64,000 nt of DNA from Bordetella pseudohinzii (GCF_000657795.2 NZ_JHEP02000007.1:1-64000); one strand, 5' to 3'; shown: positions 21,159 through 30,618, counted from the first letter of the stretch. Program-made: numbers and translations. The notes: generated by a model from the sequence alone, not told the origin.

Positions 21159-21164
21159 TATAAT
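21159..21164 (+). promoter_or_regulatory. -10 hexamer upstream of nadK
   Basis: A perfect TATAAT lies 37 bp before the nadK start in the hrcA-nadK divergent region. No convincing -35 box is seen 16-18 bp upstream (a TTGTCC at 21131 is too far), so strength is uncertain. Confidence 0.45.
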
Positions 21165-21201
21165 CGCCTGATACGCCTCACGAATCCACTGAAACCCGCT
21201 C

Positions 21202-22101
21202 ATGCACTTTCCTATCGTCGCCCTGATCGGACGCTACCAGGACACCGGCCTGGACGCTCCCCTGCGCGCCCTGGCCGACATGCTCACGCAGGCAGGCCGG
21301 CGCGTCCTGGTCGACGCCGATACGGCGCGCAACACCGGGGTCCATGAGTTCCCCGAAGCCACGCTGCAGGAAATCGGCGAATCCGCCTCCCTGGCCGTGG
21401 TCATGGGCGGCGACGGCACGGTGCTGGGCGCGGCCCGCCACCTGGCGCCGTATGGAGTGCCGCTGGTGGGCATCAACCACGGGCGCCTGGGCTTCATCAC
21501 CGATATCCCGCTGCAGGACGCCCGCCAAGCGCTGGCGCGCGTGCTGGACGGCAACTTCCAGATCGAAGAGCGCATGCTGCTGCAAGGCAGCGTGTGGCGC
21601 GGCGACGCGCAGATGTATTCCGCCTCGGCGCTGAACGACGTGGTGCTCAACCGCGCCGGGCGCGGCGGCATGATCGAGATGCGCGTCGAGCTGGACGGCG
21701 TCTATATGTATACCCAGCGCGCCGACGGCCTCATCATCGCCACGCCCACGGGGTCGACGGCCTATGCGCTGTCGGCCGCCGGCCCCCTGCTGCATCCGGG
21801 CCTGAACGCCATGGTCCTGGTGCCGGTGGCGCCGCAAAGCCTGTCCAACCGGCCCATCGTGATTCCCGACACCGGCGTGCTCAATATGACGCTGACGGCC
21901 ATCGGCCGCGTCGAGACCGGCGCCTCGGTGCACTTCGACATGCAGACCTGGTCGGATCTGCAACTGGGCGACCGCATCACCGTGCAGCGCGCCCCGCATA
22001 CCGCCCGCCTGGTTCATCCCCAGGGCTACAGCTTTTTCTCCACCCTGCGCCGCAAGCTGCATTGGAATCTGATGCCGCAGGCCACCGACAACATCGAGTA
22101 A
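21202..22101 (+). CDS. nadK: NAD kinase
   Basis: Phosphorylates NAD+ to NADP+. The product is 299 residues. The family motif GGDGTVLG appears in VVMGGDGTVLGAAR, followed by GINHGRLGFITDIP and the nucleotide-site ADGLIIATPTGSTAYALSAAGP. It is divergent from hrcA and 17 bp upstream of recN, the common beta-proteobacterial order hrcA/nadK/recN. Confidence 0.97.
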   Translation: MHFPIVALIGRYQDTGLDAPLRALADMLTQAGRRVLVDADTARNTGVHEFPEATLQEIGESASLAVVMGGDGTVLGAARHLAPYGVPLVGINHGRLGFITDIPLQDARQALARVLDGNFQIEERMLLQGSVWRGDAQMYSASALNDVVLNRAGRGGMIEMRVELDGVYMYTQRADGLIIATPTGSTAYALSAAGPLLHPGLNAMVLVPVAPQSLSNRPIVIPDTGVLNMTLTAIGRVETGASVHFDMQTWSDLQLGDRITVQRAPHTARLVHPQGYSFFSTLRRKLHWNLMPQATDNIE

Positions 22102-22118
22102 TCCCGGCAGCGCCCGCC

Positions 22119-23774
22119 ATGTTGCGAACCCTGCATATCCGCGACTTCGTCATCGTCGAACAGACGGAAATCCATTTCGGCGCCGGTTTCACCGTATTCA
22201 CGGGCGAAACCGGCGCGGGCAAATCCATATTGATCGACGCGCTGGCCCTGGCACTGGGCGAGCGCGGCGACGCCAGCGTGCTGCGCGAAGGCGCGGCCAG
22301 GGCCGATATCACGGCCATCTTCGACACGCCCGCGCACCTGTCGGCCTGGCTGGCCGAGCGCGAACTCGAGCCCGCCGAAGAGCTGTCGCTGCGCCGCGTC
22401 ATCGATGCCCAGGGGCGCAGCCGCGCCTATATCAACGGCATGCCCGCCACCGTCACACAGCTGCGCGAACTGGGCGACACCCTGGTCGACATCCATGGCC
22501 AACATGCTCACCAAAGCCTGATGCGCCCCGACGCGCAGCGCGAGCTGCTGGACGCGCATGGCGGGCATGGCGAGCTGCGCCAGGTCGTGGCGCAGGCCTG
22601 GAAGCACTGGCGCGGCCTGGCTCGCCAGCTCGAAACCGCCGAGCAAGACGCCGAAGCGCTGGCCGCCGAGCGCGAACGCCTGCAATGGCAGACCGAAGAC
22701 CTGGACCGCCTCAACCTGGCCGAAGGCGAATGGGACGCGCTGCAGGCCGAACACAGCCGTCTGTCGCATGCCCAATCGCTGCTCGATGGCGCCAGCCAGA
22801 TTCTCGAAGCCCTGGATGGCGAACAGGACTCGGCGCTGTCGCGCCTGAACGCGGCCAGCCATCGCCTGCAACAGATGCAGCGCCACGACAGCGGCCTGGG
22901 CGGCATCGCCGAAGAGCTGGAATCGGCGCGCATCGCCATGAGCGAAGCCGTCTCCGACCTGAACAACTACCTGAGCCGCGTCGACCTGGATCCGGACCGC
23001 CTGAATGCGGCCGAGGCGCGCCTGAGCGCCGTCTTCGAAACCGCGCGCAAGTTCAAGACCGAGCCCGAGCACCTGGCCGCCCTGCACGGCTCGCTGCGCG
23101 AGCAGCTGGCCCAGCTGCAGGCCGCCGGCGATGTCGACGCCCTGCGCGCCCAGGCCGAGGCCGCGCGGGCGCAATATGACAGCGCCGCGGCGCTGCTGAC
23201 CGAGGCGCGCCGCAAGGTCGCCCGCGACCTGGGCAAGCAGGTCACCCAGGCCATGCAGACCCTATCCATGAGCGGCGGCCGCTTCGAGGCGGCCCTCGCG
23301 GCCGGTCCGGCCAGCGCCCAGGGCAATGAAACCGTCGAATTCCTGGTCGCCGGCCATGCCGGCACCACCCCCCGGCCGCTGGCCAAAGTGGCCTCTGGCG
23401 GCGAACTCTCGCGCATCTCGCTGGCGCTGTCGGTGATCGCCAGCCGCGCGGCGCGCGTGCCCACCCTGATCTTCGACGAAGTCGACAGCGGCGTGGGCGG
23501 CGCAGTGGCCGAGGTCGTGGGCAAGCTGTTGCACGAGCTGGGCGGGCGCCATCAGGTGCTGTGCGTCACCCACCTGCCCCAGGTGGCGGCCTGCGGCAAC
23601 CACCAATTCCGCGTCAGCAAGACCGAAAAAGGCGGCGTCACGCGCTCGCGCATCGTCGAACTCGACGCCGACGAGCGCATCGAAGAAGTGGCCCGCATGC
23701 TGGGCGGCATCACCATCACGTCCACCACGCGCGACCACGCGCGCGAGATGCTGCAGAACACCCGCGCGGCCTGA
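22119..23774 (+). CDS. recN: DNA repair protein RecN
   Basis: SMC-like ATPase that helps process double-strand breaks. The product is 551 residues. Walker A is in FTGETGAGKSILIDALALAL near the N-terminus. A long coiled coil fills the middle (about residues 170-370), the ABC signature is KVASGGELSRISLALSV, and Walker B is TLIFDEVDSGVGG, followed by HQVLCVTHLPQVAACG. The start at ATG 22119 gives the normal N-terminus MLRTLHIRDFVIVEQ. It ends in front of a bidirectional terminator. Confidence 0.97.
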   Translation: MLRTLHIRDFVIVEQTEIHFGAGFTVFTGETGAGKSILIDALALALGERGDASVLREGAARADITAIFDTPAHLSAWLAERELEPAEELSLRRVIDAQGRSRAYINGMPATVTQLRELGDTLVDIHGQHAHQSLMRPDAQRELLDAHGGHGELRQVVAQAWKHWRGLARQLETAEQDAEALAAERERLQWQTEDLDRLNLAEGEWDALQAEHSRLSHAQSLLDGASQILEALDGEQDSALSRLNAASHRLQQMQRHDSGLGGIAEELESARIAMSEAVSDLNNYLSRVDLDPDRLNAAEARLSAVFETARKFKTEPEHLAALHGSLREQLAQLQAAGDVDALRAQAEAARAQYDSAAALLTEARRKVARDLGKQVTQAMQTLSMSGGRFEAALAAGPASAQGNETVEFLVAGHAGTTPRPLAKVASGGELSRISLALSVIASRAARVPTLIFDEVDSGVGGAVAEVVGKLLHELGGRHQVLCVTHLPQVAACGNHQFRVSKTEKGGVTRSRIVELDADERIEEVARMLGGITITSTTRDHAREMLQNTRAA

Positions 23775-23796
23775 TCGTCCGGCGCGCGGACAAAAA

Positions 23797-23820
23797 AAGC
23801 CCCGGCCTGGGCCGGGGCTT
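23797..23820. terminator. Bidirectional terminator between recN and fur
   Basis: Stem AAGCCCCGGCC / GGCCGGGGCTT with a TG loop, preceded by seven A residues. These become a T-run on the minus strand, so termination of fur is the stronger direction. Confidence 0.8.
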
Positions 23821-23840
23821 GAGTGCTGCGCTGGGCGCGA

Positions 23841-24260
23841 TCAACGGGCGCGCTGGCAGTCCGAGCAAATACCATACAGCACCATGGCATGGCTTTCGAG
23901 CACAAAGCCATTGTCCTTGGCGACCTTGTGCTGGCGCTTTTCGATGTCGACATCGGAAAACTCCACCACCTTGCCACAGTTGGTGCAGATGAGGTGATCG
24001 TGGTGATCACCGTCGTTGAGTTCAAACACCGCCTTGCCCGTGTCGAACTGGCTGCGGCTCAGGATGCCTGCCTGCTCGAACTGGGTGAGGACGCGATACA
24101 CGGTAGCCAGGCCGATTTCGACGCTCTCGCCGATGAGGGCGCGATAGACGTCTTCGGCGCTGAGGTGGCGCTGGTCCGACTTGCGGAAAATGTCGAGAAT
24201 CTTGAGGCGGGGAAACGTCGCCTTCAAGCCCATGTTCTTCAATTCGCTTTGGTCGCTCAT
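23841..24260 (-). CDS. fur: Ferric uptake regulator Fur
   Basis: Iron-dependent repressor, 139 residues. It has an N-terminal winged helix ([44 protein letters not shown]) and a C-terminal dimer/metal domain with the histidine cluster [20 protein letters not shown] and a second Cxx[11 protein letters not shown]. Fe2+-Fur shuts off iron-uptake genes. The gene is divergent from bamE, an arrangement known from other proteobacteria (fur-omlA), and ends at a terminator shared with recN. Confidence 0.97.
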   Translation of the reverse strand: MSDQSELKNMGLKATFPRLKILDIFRKSDQRHLSAEDVYRALIGESVEIGLATVYRVLTQFEQAGILSRSQFDTGKAVFELNDGDHHDHLICTNCGKVVEFSDVDIEKRQHKVAKDNGFVLESHAMVLYGICSDCQRAR

Positions 24261-24416
24261 GTAGTCGCTCTCCGTCCACTGAGGCGCGGCGCCGGAGCCC
24301 GGCCCAACCTGGGTCTAGTAATGCGGCCCCATTTCCGCACCGCCGCCTCGCATGATGAAACGGCCTACAAGACATTGGCTGGCAGAGCCCCAATTCCCGC
24401 TGCCTTGCGGAACTAT

Positions 24417-24443
24417 CCGTTATTTAAACCTTTATGATAACGG
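24417..24443. promoter_or_regulatory. Inverted repeat in the fur-bamE divergent promoter region
   Basis: Perfect dyad CCGTTAT-N13-ATAACGG in an AT-rich stretch of an otherwise GC-rich intergenic region. Its ATGATAAC part resembles Fur-box hexamers (GATAAT), so autoregulation by Fur is possible; a plain promoter element is the alternative. Confidence 0.4.
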
Positions 24444-24480
24444 TTTTGTCCGTTTCCAATAATAGGGGCGCGTAGTGTCC

Positions 24481-25038
24481 ATGATTGCTCGTAATCCCTC
24501 CCGGCCCATCAAGGCAGTGCTGGGAACCCTGGTACTGGCCGCGGCCCTGGCCGGCTGCTCTTCCGGCAAATGGGGCTTCCCCTATCGCGCGGACATGCAG
24601 CAAGGCAACTGGATCACCCGCGAACAGGTCGCGCTGCTGCAGCCCGGCATGTCGCGCGAACAGGTGCGCTTCGCCCTGGGCAGCCCGACGCTGACCAGCG
24701 TGCTCCACGCCGACCGCTGGGACTACCCCTATTACTTCAAGCCCGGCTATGGCAAGGCCGAAGAACGCCACTTCACGGTCTTCTTCGAGAACGACCGCCT
24801 GGTGCGCTGGAGCGGCGACGAGCAGCCCGAGCTGCAGCCTTTCCAGATCAACAAGGTCGACGCCGAGCGCGCCGAGAAAGCCGCAAACACCGAAGACACC
24901 GCCGAGAAGCGCGAAGAGCAGGCCGAGAAGGCCGAGAAGGCCGAGCAGGCCCGGCCCCACATCCAGGTGAACTCGCCGGTCTCGCCGACCAATGCCTACC
25001 CTGGCCTGCCCGGCAATGCGCCCGAACCCCTCAAGTAA
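24481..25038 (+). CDS. bamE: Outer membrane assembly lipoprotein BamE (OmlA/SmpA) with long charged tail
   Basis: Lipoprotein subunit of the BAM complex that inserts beta-barrel proteins into the outer membrane. The product is 185 residues. The lipobox LAAALAGC places the lipidated cysteine near residue 25. The SmpA/OmlA core follows ([40 protein letters not shown]). The C-terminal 70 or so residues are an extension rich in Ala, Glu and Lys ([26 protein letters not shown]), not present in short BamE forms. The start at ATG 24481 is preferred to GTG 24475. Confidence 0.92.
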   Translation: MIARNPSRPIKAVLGTLVLAAALAGCSSGKWGFPYRADMQQGNWITREQVALLQPGMSREQVRFALGSPTLTSVLHADRWDYPYYFKPGYGKAEERHFTVFFENDRLVRWSGDEQPELQPFQINKVDAERAEKAANTEDTAEKREEQAEKAEKAEQARPHIQVNSPVSPTNAYPGLPGNAPEPLK

Positions 25039-25054
25039 GCTCCAAGGAAAGACA

Positions 25055-25846
25055 ATGCGTATTGCAATCGCCGGCGCCAGCGGCCGCATGGGCCACATGC
25101 TGATCGAGGCCGTCCTCAACACCGAGGGCGTCGAACTCGCCGTGGCGCTGGACCGCAAGGGCTCGCCGTCGCTGGGCCAGGATGCCGGAGCCTTCCTGGG
25201 CCGTGATACCGGCGTGCGGATCACCGACGACCTGGACAGCCTGTCCGGCGCCGACTGCCTGATCGACTTCACCCGCCCCGAAGGCACGCTGGAGCACCTG
25301 CAGGCCTGCCTGCGCCATGGCACCCGCATGGTCATCGGCACCACCGGCTTTGACGATGCCGGCCGCGCCGCCATCGAAGTGGCCGCGCAAAAAATCGCCG
25401 TGGTGTTCGCGCCCAATATGAGCGTGGGCGTCAACGCCACGCTCAAGCTGCTGGACATGGCCGCCCGGATCCTGAACAGCGGCTATGACGTCGAGGTCTT
25501 CGAAGCGCACCACCGCAATAAGGTCGATGCGCCCTCGGGCACCGCGCTGGCCATGGGCGAAGCCGTGGCCTCGGCCTGGAATGTCGCCCTGCCCGACGTG
25601 GCCACCTGGACGCGCCACGGCGACACCGGGCCGCGCAAACCCGGCACCATCGGCTTTTCGGTGGTGCGCGGCGGCGACATCGTCGGCGACCACACGGTCT
25701 ACTTCTGCGGCACGGGCGAGCGCATCGAAATCACCCACCGCTCCAGCAGCCGCGCCACCTATGCCGAGGGCGCGGTGCGCGCCGCCAAATTCCTCGACGG
25801 CAAGCACAACGGCCTGTACGACATGCAGGCGGTGCTCGGGCTCTGA
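25055..25846 (+). CDS. dapB: 4-hydroxy-tetrahydrodipicolinate reductase
   Basis: NAD(P)H-dependent step of lysine/diaminopimelate synthesis. The product is 263 residues. The nucleotide-binding [14 protein letters not shown] is at the N-terminus, with the IGTTGF motif and the catalytic/substrate segment [20 protein letters not shown] (His and Lys). The start at ATG 25055 has AAGGAAAG 5 bp upstream. It lies 16 bp downstream of bamE in the same direction and ends at a strong hairpin. Confidence 0.97.
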   Translation: MRIAIAGASGRMGHMLIEAVLNTEGVELAVALDRKGSPSLGQDAGAFLGRDTGVRITDDLDSLSGADCLIDFTRPEGTLEHLQACLRHGTRMVIGTTGFDDAGRAAIEVAAQKIAVVFAPNMSVGVNATLKLLDMAARILNSGYDVEVFEAHHRNKVDAPSGTALAMGEAVASAWNVALPDVATWTRHGDTGPRKPGTIGFSVVRGGDIVGDHTVYFCGTGERIEITHRSSSRATYAEGAVRAAKFLDGKHNGLYDMQAVLGL

Positions 25847-25860
25847 GCCGCGCCGCCACC

Positions 25861-25900
25861 CTGCATGAAAAAGCCGGCTCGCGCCGGCTTTTTCATGCAG
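25861..25900. terminator. Perfect 18-bp inverted repeat terminator between dapB and murB
   Basis: Arms CTGCATGAAAAAGCCGGC and GCCGGCTTTTTCATGCAG around a TCGC loop. T5 runs sit inside both arms. It separates two convergent genes and should work in both directions. Confidence 0.9.
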
Positions 25901-25906
25901 GGTCCC

Positions 25907-26926
25907 TTAACGCACCACGATGGGCTCGGGCTCCAGCCGCACGCCATAGCGCGCCATGACATCATCCTGGATGGCGGCCGCCAGCGCCAGGATATCGGCC
26001 GCCCGCGCCCCGCCCCGGTTGACCAGCACCAAGGCCTGACGGTCGTGCACGGCGGCGGGCCCCAGGCCGCGCCCCTTCCAGCCGCACTGGTCGATCAGCC
26101 AGCCGGCGGCCAGCTTATAGCGCCCGTCGGGCTGCGGATATGACACCAGGCCGGGAAAGCGGGCCTGCAGACGCTCGCGCGTGGCGGCGTCGACCAGGGG
26201 ATTCTTGAAGAAGCTGCCGGCATTGCCGACCACGGCCGGATCGGGCAGCTTGGCGCGGCGGATATCGCAGACCGCCTGGAAGATGGCGCGCGCATCGGCC
26301 GGCCCTTGCTGCAAGGCCGGCCAGCGCTGCAGGTCCGGATACTCCAGCACGGCGCGCCAGGGGCGCGGCAAGGCAAAGCGCACCCGGGTGATCAGCCAGC
26401 GGCCGGGCTCGCGCTTGAAGACGCTGTCGCGATAGGCAAAACGGCAATCCGCGGCCGAAAAGCGCACGGCGCGCGCCTCGCGCAAGTCCCAGGCGGTGAG
26501 GCTGTCGAAACGATCCGCCAGCTCCACCCCGTAGGCGCCGATATTCTGGACCGGCGCGGCGCCCACCGTGCCCGGGATGAGCGCGAGGTTTTCCAGCCCA
26601 TCCCAGCCCTGCTCGACGCAATGCGCCACAAAATCATGCCAGCGCTCGCCGGCGGCCGCCTCGACGATCCATGCATCGGGACGCGCCTCGACCAGACGTA
26701 TGCCGCGCAAGGCCACCCGCGCCACCAGGCCGTCCACGGTCTCGCCCAGCACCAGATTGCTGCCGCCGCCCAGCACGAAACAGGCGGGATAGGCCGCCGC
26801 CAGCGCCGACAAGGCAGGCAGCTGGGCCTCGTCCTCCAGGGTGACGAAAGCGTCGGCGCGCGACGCCAGGCCAAAGGTGTTCAAACCGCGCAGATCCTGG
26901 GCCGCGGGCGCGAGGGATATTGACAT
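25907..26926 (-). CDS. murB: UDP-N-acetylenolpyruvoylglucosamine reductase
   Basis: FAD enzyme making UDP-MurNAc for peptidoglycan. The product is 339 residues, the E. coli (type I) form. FAD-site motifs are [11 protein letters not shown] and [20 protein letters not shown]; the catalytic serine is in [14 protein letters not shown], and [12 protein letters not shown] follows. The start was set at [10 protein letters not shown] (ATG 26926); the GTG two codons upstream is less likely. Confidence 0.96.
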   Translation of the reverse strand: MSISLAPAAQDLRGLNTFGLASRADAFVTLEDEAQLPALSALAAAYPACFVLGGGSNLVLGETVDGLVARVALRGIRLVEARPDAWIVEAAAGERWHDFVAHCVEQGWDGLENLALIPGTVGAAPVQNIGAYGVELADRFDSLTAWDLREARAVRFSAADCRFAYRDSVFKREPGRWLITRVRFALPRPWRAVLEYPDLQRWPALQQGPADARAIFQAVCDIRRAKLPDPAVVGNAGSFFKNPLVDAATRERLQARFPGLVSYPQPDGRYKLAAGWLIDQCGWKGRGLGPAAVHDRQALVLVNRGGARAADILALAAAIQDDVMARYGVRLEPEPIVVR

Positions 26927-27075
26927 GGGCACGAAAAGCTATGCTATAGTTTCTGTCTTCGCTCATATTACTTGAACGATTGATGGGTCTGGCGCCAGCC
27001 TGCGACTCGCGGATTCGAGACCGCGGCGCGGCACGGCAAAAAAAGCCGCAGCCAGCACAAATCAAAATTTTCATG

Positions 27076-27081
27076 TATAAT
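27076..27081 (+). promoter_or_regulatory. -10 hexamer of the tRNA-Gly gene
   Basis: A perfect TATAAT preceded by ATG lies 57 bp before the mature tRNA. The same GTATAAT element precedes the second tRNA-Gly copy at 52157-52162, which supports its role. Confidence 0.55.
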
Positions 27082-27137
27082 GCGCGTCTTTCGTGAATAC
27101 AGCGGTGCGTCAAACCACTGCCAAAAACGAAACCCAA

Positions 27138-27213
27138 GCGGGAATAGCTCAGTTGGTAGAGCGCAACCTTGCCAAGGTTGAGGTCGCGAGTTCGAGACTC
27201 GTTTCCCGCTCCA
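27138..27213 (+). tRNA. tRNA-Gly (anticodon GCC)
   Basis: 76 nt including an encoded CCA. The acceptor arms GCGGGAA and TTCCCGC pair, with U as discriminator base. The D-arm is AGCTCAGTTGGTAGAGC, the anticodon loop CTTGCCA with GCC, and the T-loop GTTCGAGAC. The sequence is identical to the tRNA at 52190-52265. The CRISPR-Cas locus begins directly downstream. Confidence 0.97.
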
Positions 27214-27262
27214 AATTTTGAATTCATGGCTGATAAACATTCACCCATGAAGCCCCATACAG

Positions 27263-27293
27263 AAAGGCCGAAACCTTGAGTTTCGGCCTTTTT
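27263..27293. terminator. Intrinsic terminator downstream of tRNA-Gly
   Basis: Stem AAAGGCCGAAAC / GTTTCGGCCTTT with a CTTGA loop and a long T-rich tail (TTTTTCTTTTTC) on the plus strand. It ends the tRNA transcript. On the minus strand it could also stop any read-through of the tracrRNA. Confidence 0.85.
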
Positions 27294-27344
27294 CTTTTTC
27301 TCCCACGCAACAAACACGCGCGCCCCGTCCGCAGGGTCTCCGAA

Positions 27345-27436
27345 GAAATGACGAAGGCCCCGCATGCGGGGCCTTCCATTTGGTGCATCTTTCTGCTTGT
27401 TAGCGTCCAGAGCGCAATTCCCAGTGAACTGTTCAC
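27345..27436 (-). ncRNA. Predicted tracrRNA of the type II-C CRISPR system
   Basis: Read on the minus strand, TTCACTGGGAATTGCGCTCT (about 27408-27427) is the anti-repeat. Nineteen bases (27409-27427) match the CRISPR repeat perfectly, and GTT at 27399-27401 restores pairing after a short mismatch, giving the bulged repeat:anti-repeat duplex expected for Cas9. Downstream are AGAAAGATGCACC, which resembles from memory the post-duplex element of the N. meningitidis tracrRNA, and an 11-bp GC-rich hairpin AAGGCCCCGCA/TGCGGGGCCTT (27355-27376). A -10-like TATGCT (27443-27448) would start transcription near 27436. The ends are approximate. Confidence 0.8.
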
Positions 27437-27460
27437 AACGTTAGCATACTTTGCTACAAA
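27432..27460 (+). promoter_or_regulatory. Candidate cas9 operon promoter overlapping the tracrRNA promoter
   Basis: On the plus strand TTCACA (27432-27437), 17 bp and TACAAA (27455-27460) form a plausible sigma-70 promoter about 40 bp before cas9. The tracrRNA -10 element (27443-27448, minus) lies within the same 30 bp, so the two transcripts would start divergently from one AT-rich block and could compete. Confidence 0.45.
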
Positions 27461-27501
27461 TTAAAATTAATTCGAACAGGCACAAATAAATAAGGGACAT
27501 C

Positions 27502-30500
27502 ATGGCAAAGCAAGTCAGATACCGCTTATCCCTCGACCTGGGCTCCACGTCCCTGGGCTGGGCAATATTCCGCCTTGATGCCGACGCCCACCCCACGGCC
27601 ATTATCAAAGCGGGCGTGCGCATCTTCAGCGACGGCCGCAATGCCAAGGATGGCTCATCCCTTGCGGTGACGCGCCGCGCGGCGCGCAGCATGAGACGGC
27701 GGCGGGATCGATTGCTGCGCAGAAAAACCCGCATGCTGGATGCGCTGCTCGAGTACGGCTTTTTCCCGCAAGATGCGGCCCAGCGTAAAGCGCTGGAGCG
27801 GCTCAATCCCTATGCCTTACGCGCTGAAGGTTTAGCGCGCCCACTGACGCCCGGTGAATTCGCTCGTGCGATATTTCACCTCAATCAACGCCGAGGCTTC
27901 AAGAGCAACCGCAAGACAGACAAAAATGACAATGACAGTGGCGCGCTAAAGACTGCCACCAGCCAACTGCGACAAGACATACAGGCCAGCGGCTGTAGAA
28001 CCGTCGGAGAATGGCTGTGGACACAGCGCCTGCAGAAGAAACCGGAGGGTGTTCCTCATCAGGGCGTAAGAGCCCGATACCGGGAAACACCCCACATCAA
28101 CAGCGAGGGCAAAAAACGCATAGAAAAAAAGTACGACCTCTATATCGATCGAAGCATGATCGAGGCAGAGTTCGACGCACTCTGGAGCGCACAGGCAACC
28201 TTCAATCCCGTGGTCTTCCATGCCACGGCACACGAAAAACTGAAGGACATCTTGCTTTACCAGCGGCCATTGCGGCCCGTAAAGCCTGGTCGTTGCACGC
28301 TCTTGCCCGAAGAGGAACGCGCGCCATTGGCGTTGCCCAGCACCCAGCGATTCCGGATCTACCAAGAACTAAACAATCTGCGCCTTCTTGTCGATCAGCT
28401 CAATGAACAGCCCCTGACACTTGCACAACGCGACACGATTGCCACCCTGATGGAAGGTCGGGCAAAGATATCATTCGACCAAATCCGCAAGGCGCTCAAA
28501 CTCGGGAGCATGACCAAGTTTAATCTGGAAGACGACAAACGAAACGAACTCAAAGGAAACGCCACGGGCAGCCAGCTGGCAAAGAAAGAGTTTTTCGGCC
28601 CGGCCTGGCATCAGTTCGACGAAGCGCTGCAGGATGACATCGTCTGGCACCTCTTGTCCGAGGAGAACGAGAGCGCGCTTATCTCCTGGCTACAAGACCG
28701 GACAGGTATCGACGCCGCCACCGCGCAGGCCGTTTCCAACGCATCCCTGCCGGAAGGATATGGAAGCCTCAGCCGAAAAGCGCTGGAGGTCATATTGCCC
28801 AGGCTTCGGAGTGAAGTCATCACCTATGACAAGGCCGTGCAGGCAGCCGGCTTTTCTCATCACAGCCAGCTTGGCTTCGAATATGATCCGGACGACGTTG
28901 AGGATTGGATCGACCACGCGACAGGCGAAGTAAAACCCATATTCAAGCGACTGCCTTACTATGGCAAGGCCTTGCAGCGACACGTCGCTTTTGGCAGCGG
29001 CAAACCCGAAGACTCCCAAGAGAAACGTTACGGAAAAATCGCCAACCCGACAGTGCATATTGGCCTGAACCAGGTACGAGTCGTCGCCAATGCCTTGATC
29101 GCCCGTTACGGTCGTCCGACGGAAATCATCATCGAATTGGCGCGCGACCTGAAACAAAGCCGGGAGCAACGGCAACAGGACCAAAGGCGACAAGCCGACA
29201 ACCAGAAGCGCAATGCCCGGATCCGAAATTCCATCGCGCAAGCCCTGGGTATCGCCGAAGCGCGCGTACGCCGAGAAGACATCCAGAAATGGATCCTCTG
29301 GGAGGAGCTCGACCCCGGAGACGCCATGCACCGTTGCTGTCCATACAGCGGCGTGCCCATCAGCGCCTCCATGTTATTGAGCGAACAGGTGGAAATCGAA
29401 CATATCCTCCCGTTCTCAATGACTTTGGACGACAGTCTGAACAACCGAACCGTATCCCTGCGCCAGGCGAACCGCATCAAACGCAACCGTTCCCCGTGGG
29501 ACGCCAGGGAGGACTTCGAAGCACAGGGCTGGCACTACGATGGCATCTTGCAGCGCGCCGGGCTCATGCCCGTCCAGAAGCGCTATCGTTTCGCCGCCGA
29601 CGGGTATCAACGCTGGCTGCGGGACGACCAGGACTTTCTCGCTCGGGCGCTCAATGACACCCGGTATCTTTCGCGCATCGCGGCGGAATACTTGCGGCTG
29701 GTATGCCCACAGGGTACGCGGGTCATCCCTGGCCAATTGACCGCGCTTCTGCGCAGACGATTCGGCCTGAACGATATCCTCGGCTTGGAGGGTGAAAAAA
29801 ACCGCAACGACCATCGTCATCACGCCGTCGATGCCTGCGTCATCGGCATCACCGATCACGGTCTGATGCAACGCTTTGCGCGGGCCAGCGCACAGGCCCG
29901 CGAGCAAGGTTTGACACGGCTGGCCGAAGAAATGCCGCTGCCCTGGCCGACCTACCGTGATCATGTAGACCGTGCGGTATCTCTTATATGGGTCAGCCAT
30001 AAACCCGATCATGGCCACGAGGGCGCCATGATGGAAGAAACCGCCTATGGACTCATGAAAGACGGGACCATTCGTCAACGCCACAAGGCGGACGGAACCA
30101 AGGGACGCGAGGTCGCCAATGTGATTCGCATAGCGGAGCCCGCGCAACCCACCCGGCACGGCGTCGATGATCAAGGCCGCCCCCTCCCCTACAAAGGCTA
30201 CATTGGCGGCAGCAATTATTGCATCGAGATCACCCGCGGCGCTCAAGGCAAATGGGAAGGCACGGTTATCTCCACTTCTGACGCCTATGGCATCGTGCGC
30301 GCTCGCGGCATAGCCGGATTGCGGAACACATCGCAGGGCCAAAATGGTCATCCACTTGTCATGCGGCTTGTCATTGGAGATAGCCTACGGCTCCGAATCA
30401 ACGATGCGCTGCAAACCATGCGGGTAACCAAGATCTCCGGCAATGGGCAAGTTTTCATGGCTGGCGTACACGAGGCAAACGTGGACGCCCGCAACCGGGA

Positions 30501-30618
30501 TAAATCCCAGGCATTTGCCCTGGTGTCGAAAATGGCGGGTTCCTTGCAGGCCGCCCAAGCCCGGCAAGCGACGATATCGCCGATAGGCGAAATCCGCGAT
30601 CCTGGATTTCCGGGCTAG
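27502..30618 (+). CDS. cas9: CRISPR-associated endonuclease Cas9, type II-C, compact
   Basis: RNA-guided double-strand DNA nuclease, 1038 residues, in the range of small II-C enzymes. RuvC-I is LSLDLGSTSLGWAI with catalytic Asp12. An arginine-rich bridge helix follows (RRAARSMRRRRDRLLRRK), and FHLNQRRGFKSNRK starts the REC lobe. RuvC-II is EIIIELARDLKQ with Glu545. The HNH domain has VEIEHILPFSMTLDDSLNN with His634. RuvC-III is HRHHAVDACVI with His774 and Asp777. The last 180 or so residues should be the PAM-interacting domain. GGGAC precedes ATG 27502. All catalytic residues are present. It is the first gene of cas9-cas1-cas2 and visibly less GC-rich than its neighbours. Confidence 0.97.
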   Translation: MAKQVRYRLSLDLGSTSLGWAIFRLDADAHPTAIIKAGVRIFSDGRNAKDGSSLAVTRRAARSMRRRRDRLLRRKTRMLDALLEYGFFPQDAAQRKALERLNPYALRAEGLARPLTPGEFARAIFHLNQRRGFKSNRKTDKNDNDSGALKTATSQLRQDIQASGCRTVGEWLWTQRLQKKPEGVPHQGVRARYRETPHINSEGKKRIEKKYDLYIDRSMIEAEFDALWSAQATFNPVVFHATAHEKLKDILLYQRPLRPVKPGRCTLLPEEERAPLALPSTQRFRIYQELNNLRLLVDQLNEQPLTLAQRDTIATLMEGRAKISFDQIRKALKLGSMTKFNLEDDKRNELKGNATGSQLAKKEFFGPAWHQFDEALQDDIVWHLLSEENESALISWLQDRTGIDAATAQAVSNASLPEGYGSLSRKALEVILPRLRSEVITYDKAVQAAGFSHHSQLGFEYDPDDVEDWIDHATGEVKPIFKRLPYYGKALQRHVAFGSGKPEDSQEKRYGKIANPTVHIGLNQVRVVANALIARYGRPTEIIIELARDLKQSREQRQQDQRRQADNQKRNARIRNSIAQALGIAEARVRREDIQKWILWEELDPGDAMHRCCPYSGVPISASMLLSEQVEIEHILPFSMTLDDSLNNRTVSLRQANRIKRNRSPWDAREDFEAQGWHYDGILQRAGLMPVQKRYRFAADGYQRWLRDDQDFLARALNDTRYLSRIAAEYLRLVCPQGTRVIPGQLTALLRRRFGLNDILGLEGEKNRNDHRHHAVDACVIGITDHGLMQRFARASAQAREQGLTRLAEEMPLPWPTYRDHVDRAVSLIWVSHKPDHGHEGAMMEETAYGLMKDGTIRQRHKADGTKGREVANVIRIAEPAQPTRHGVDDQGRPLPYKGYIGGSNYCIEITRGAQGKWEGTVISTSDAYGIVRARGIAGLRNTSQGQNGHPLVMRLVIGDSLRLRINDALQTMRVTKISGNGQVFMAGVHEANVDARNRDKSQAFALVSKMAGSLQAAQARQATISPIGEIRDPGFPG

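Noticed and set aside
20088-21201. A CIRCE operator near hrcA or dnaK
   Set aside because: No TTAGCACTC-N9-GAGTGCTAA-like repeat could be found in the hrcA, grpE or dnaK upstream regions; the visible control elements are RpoH-type.
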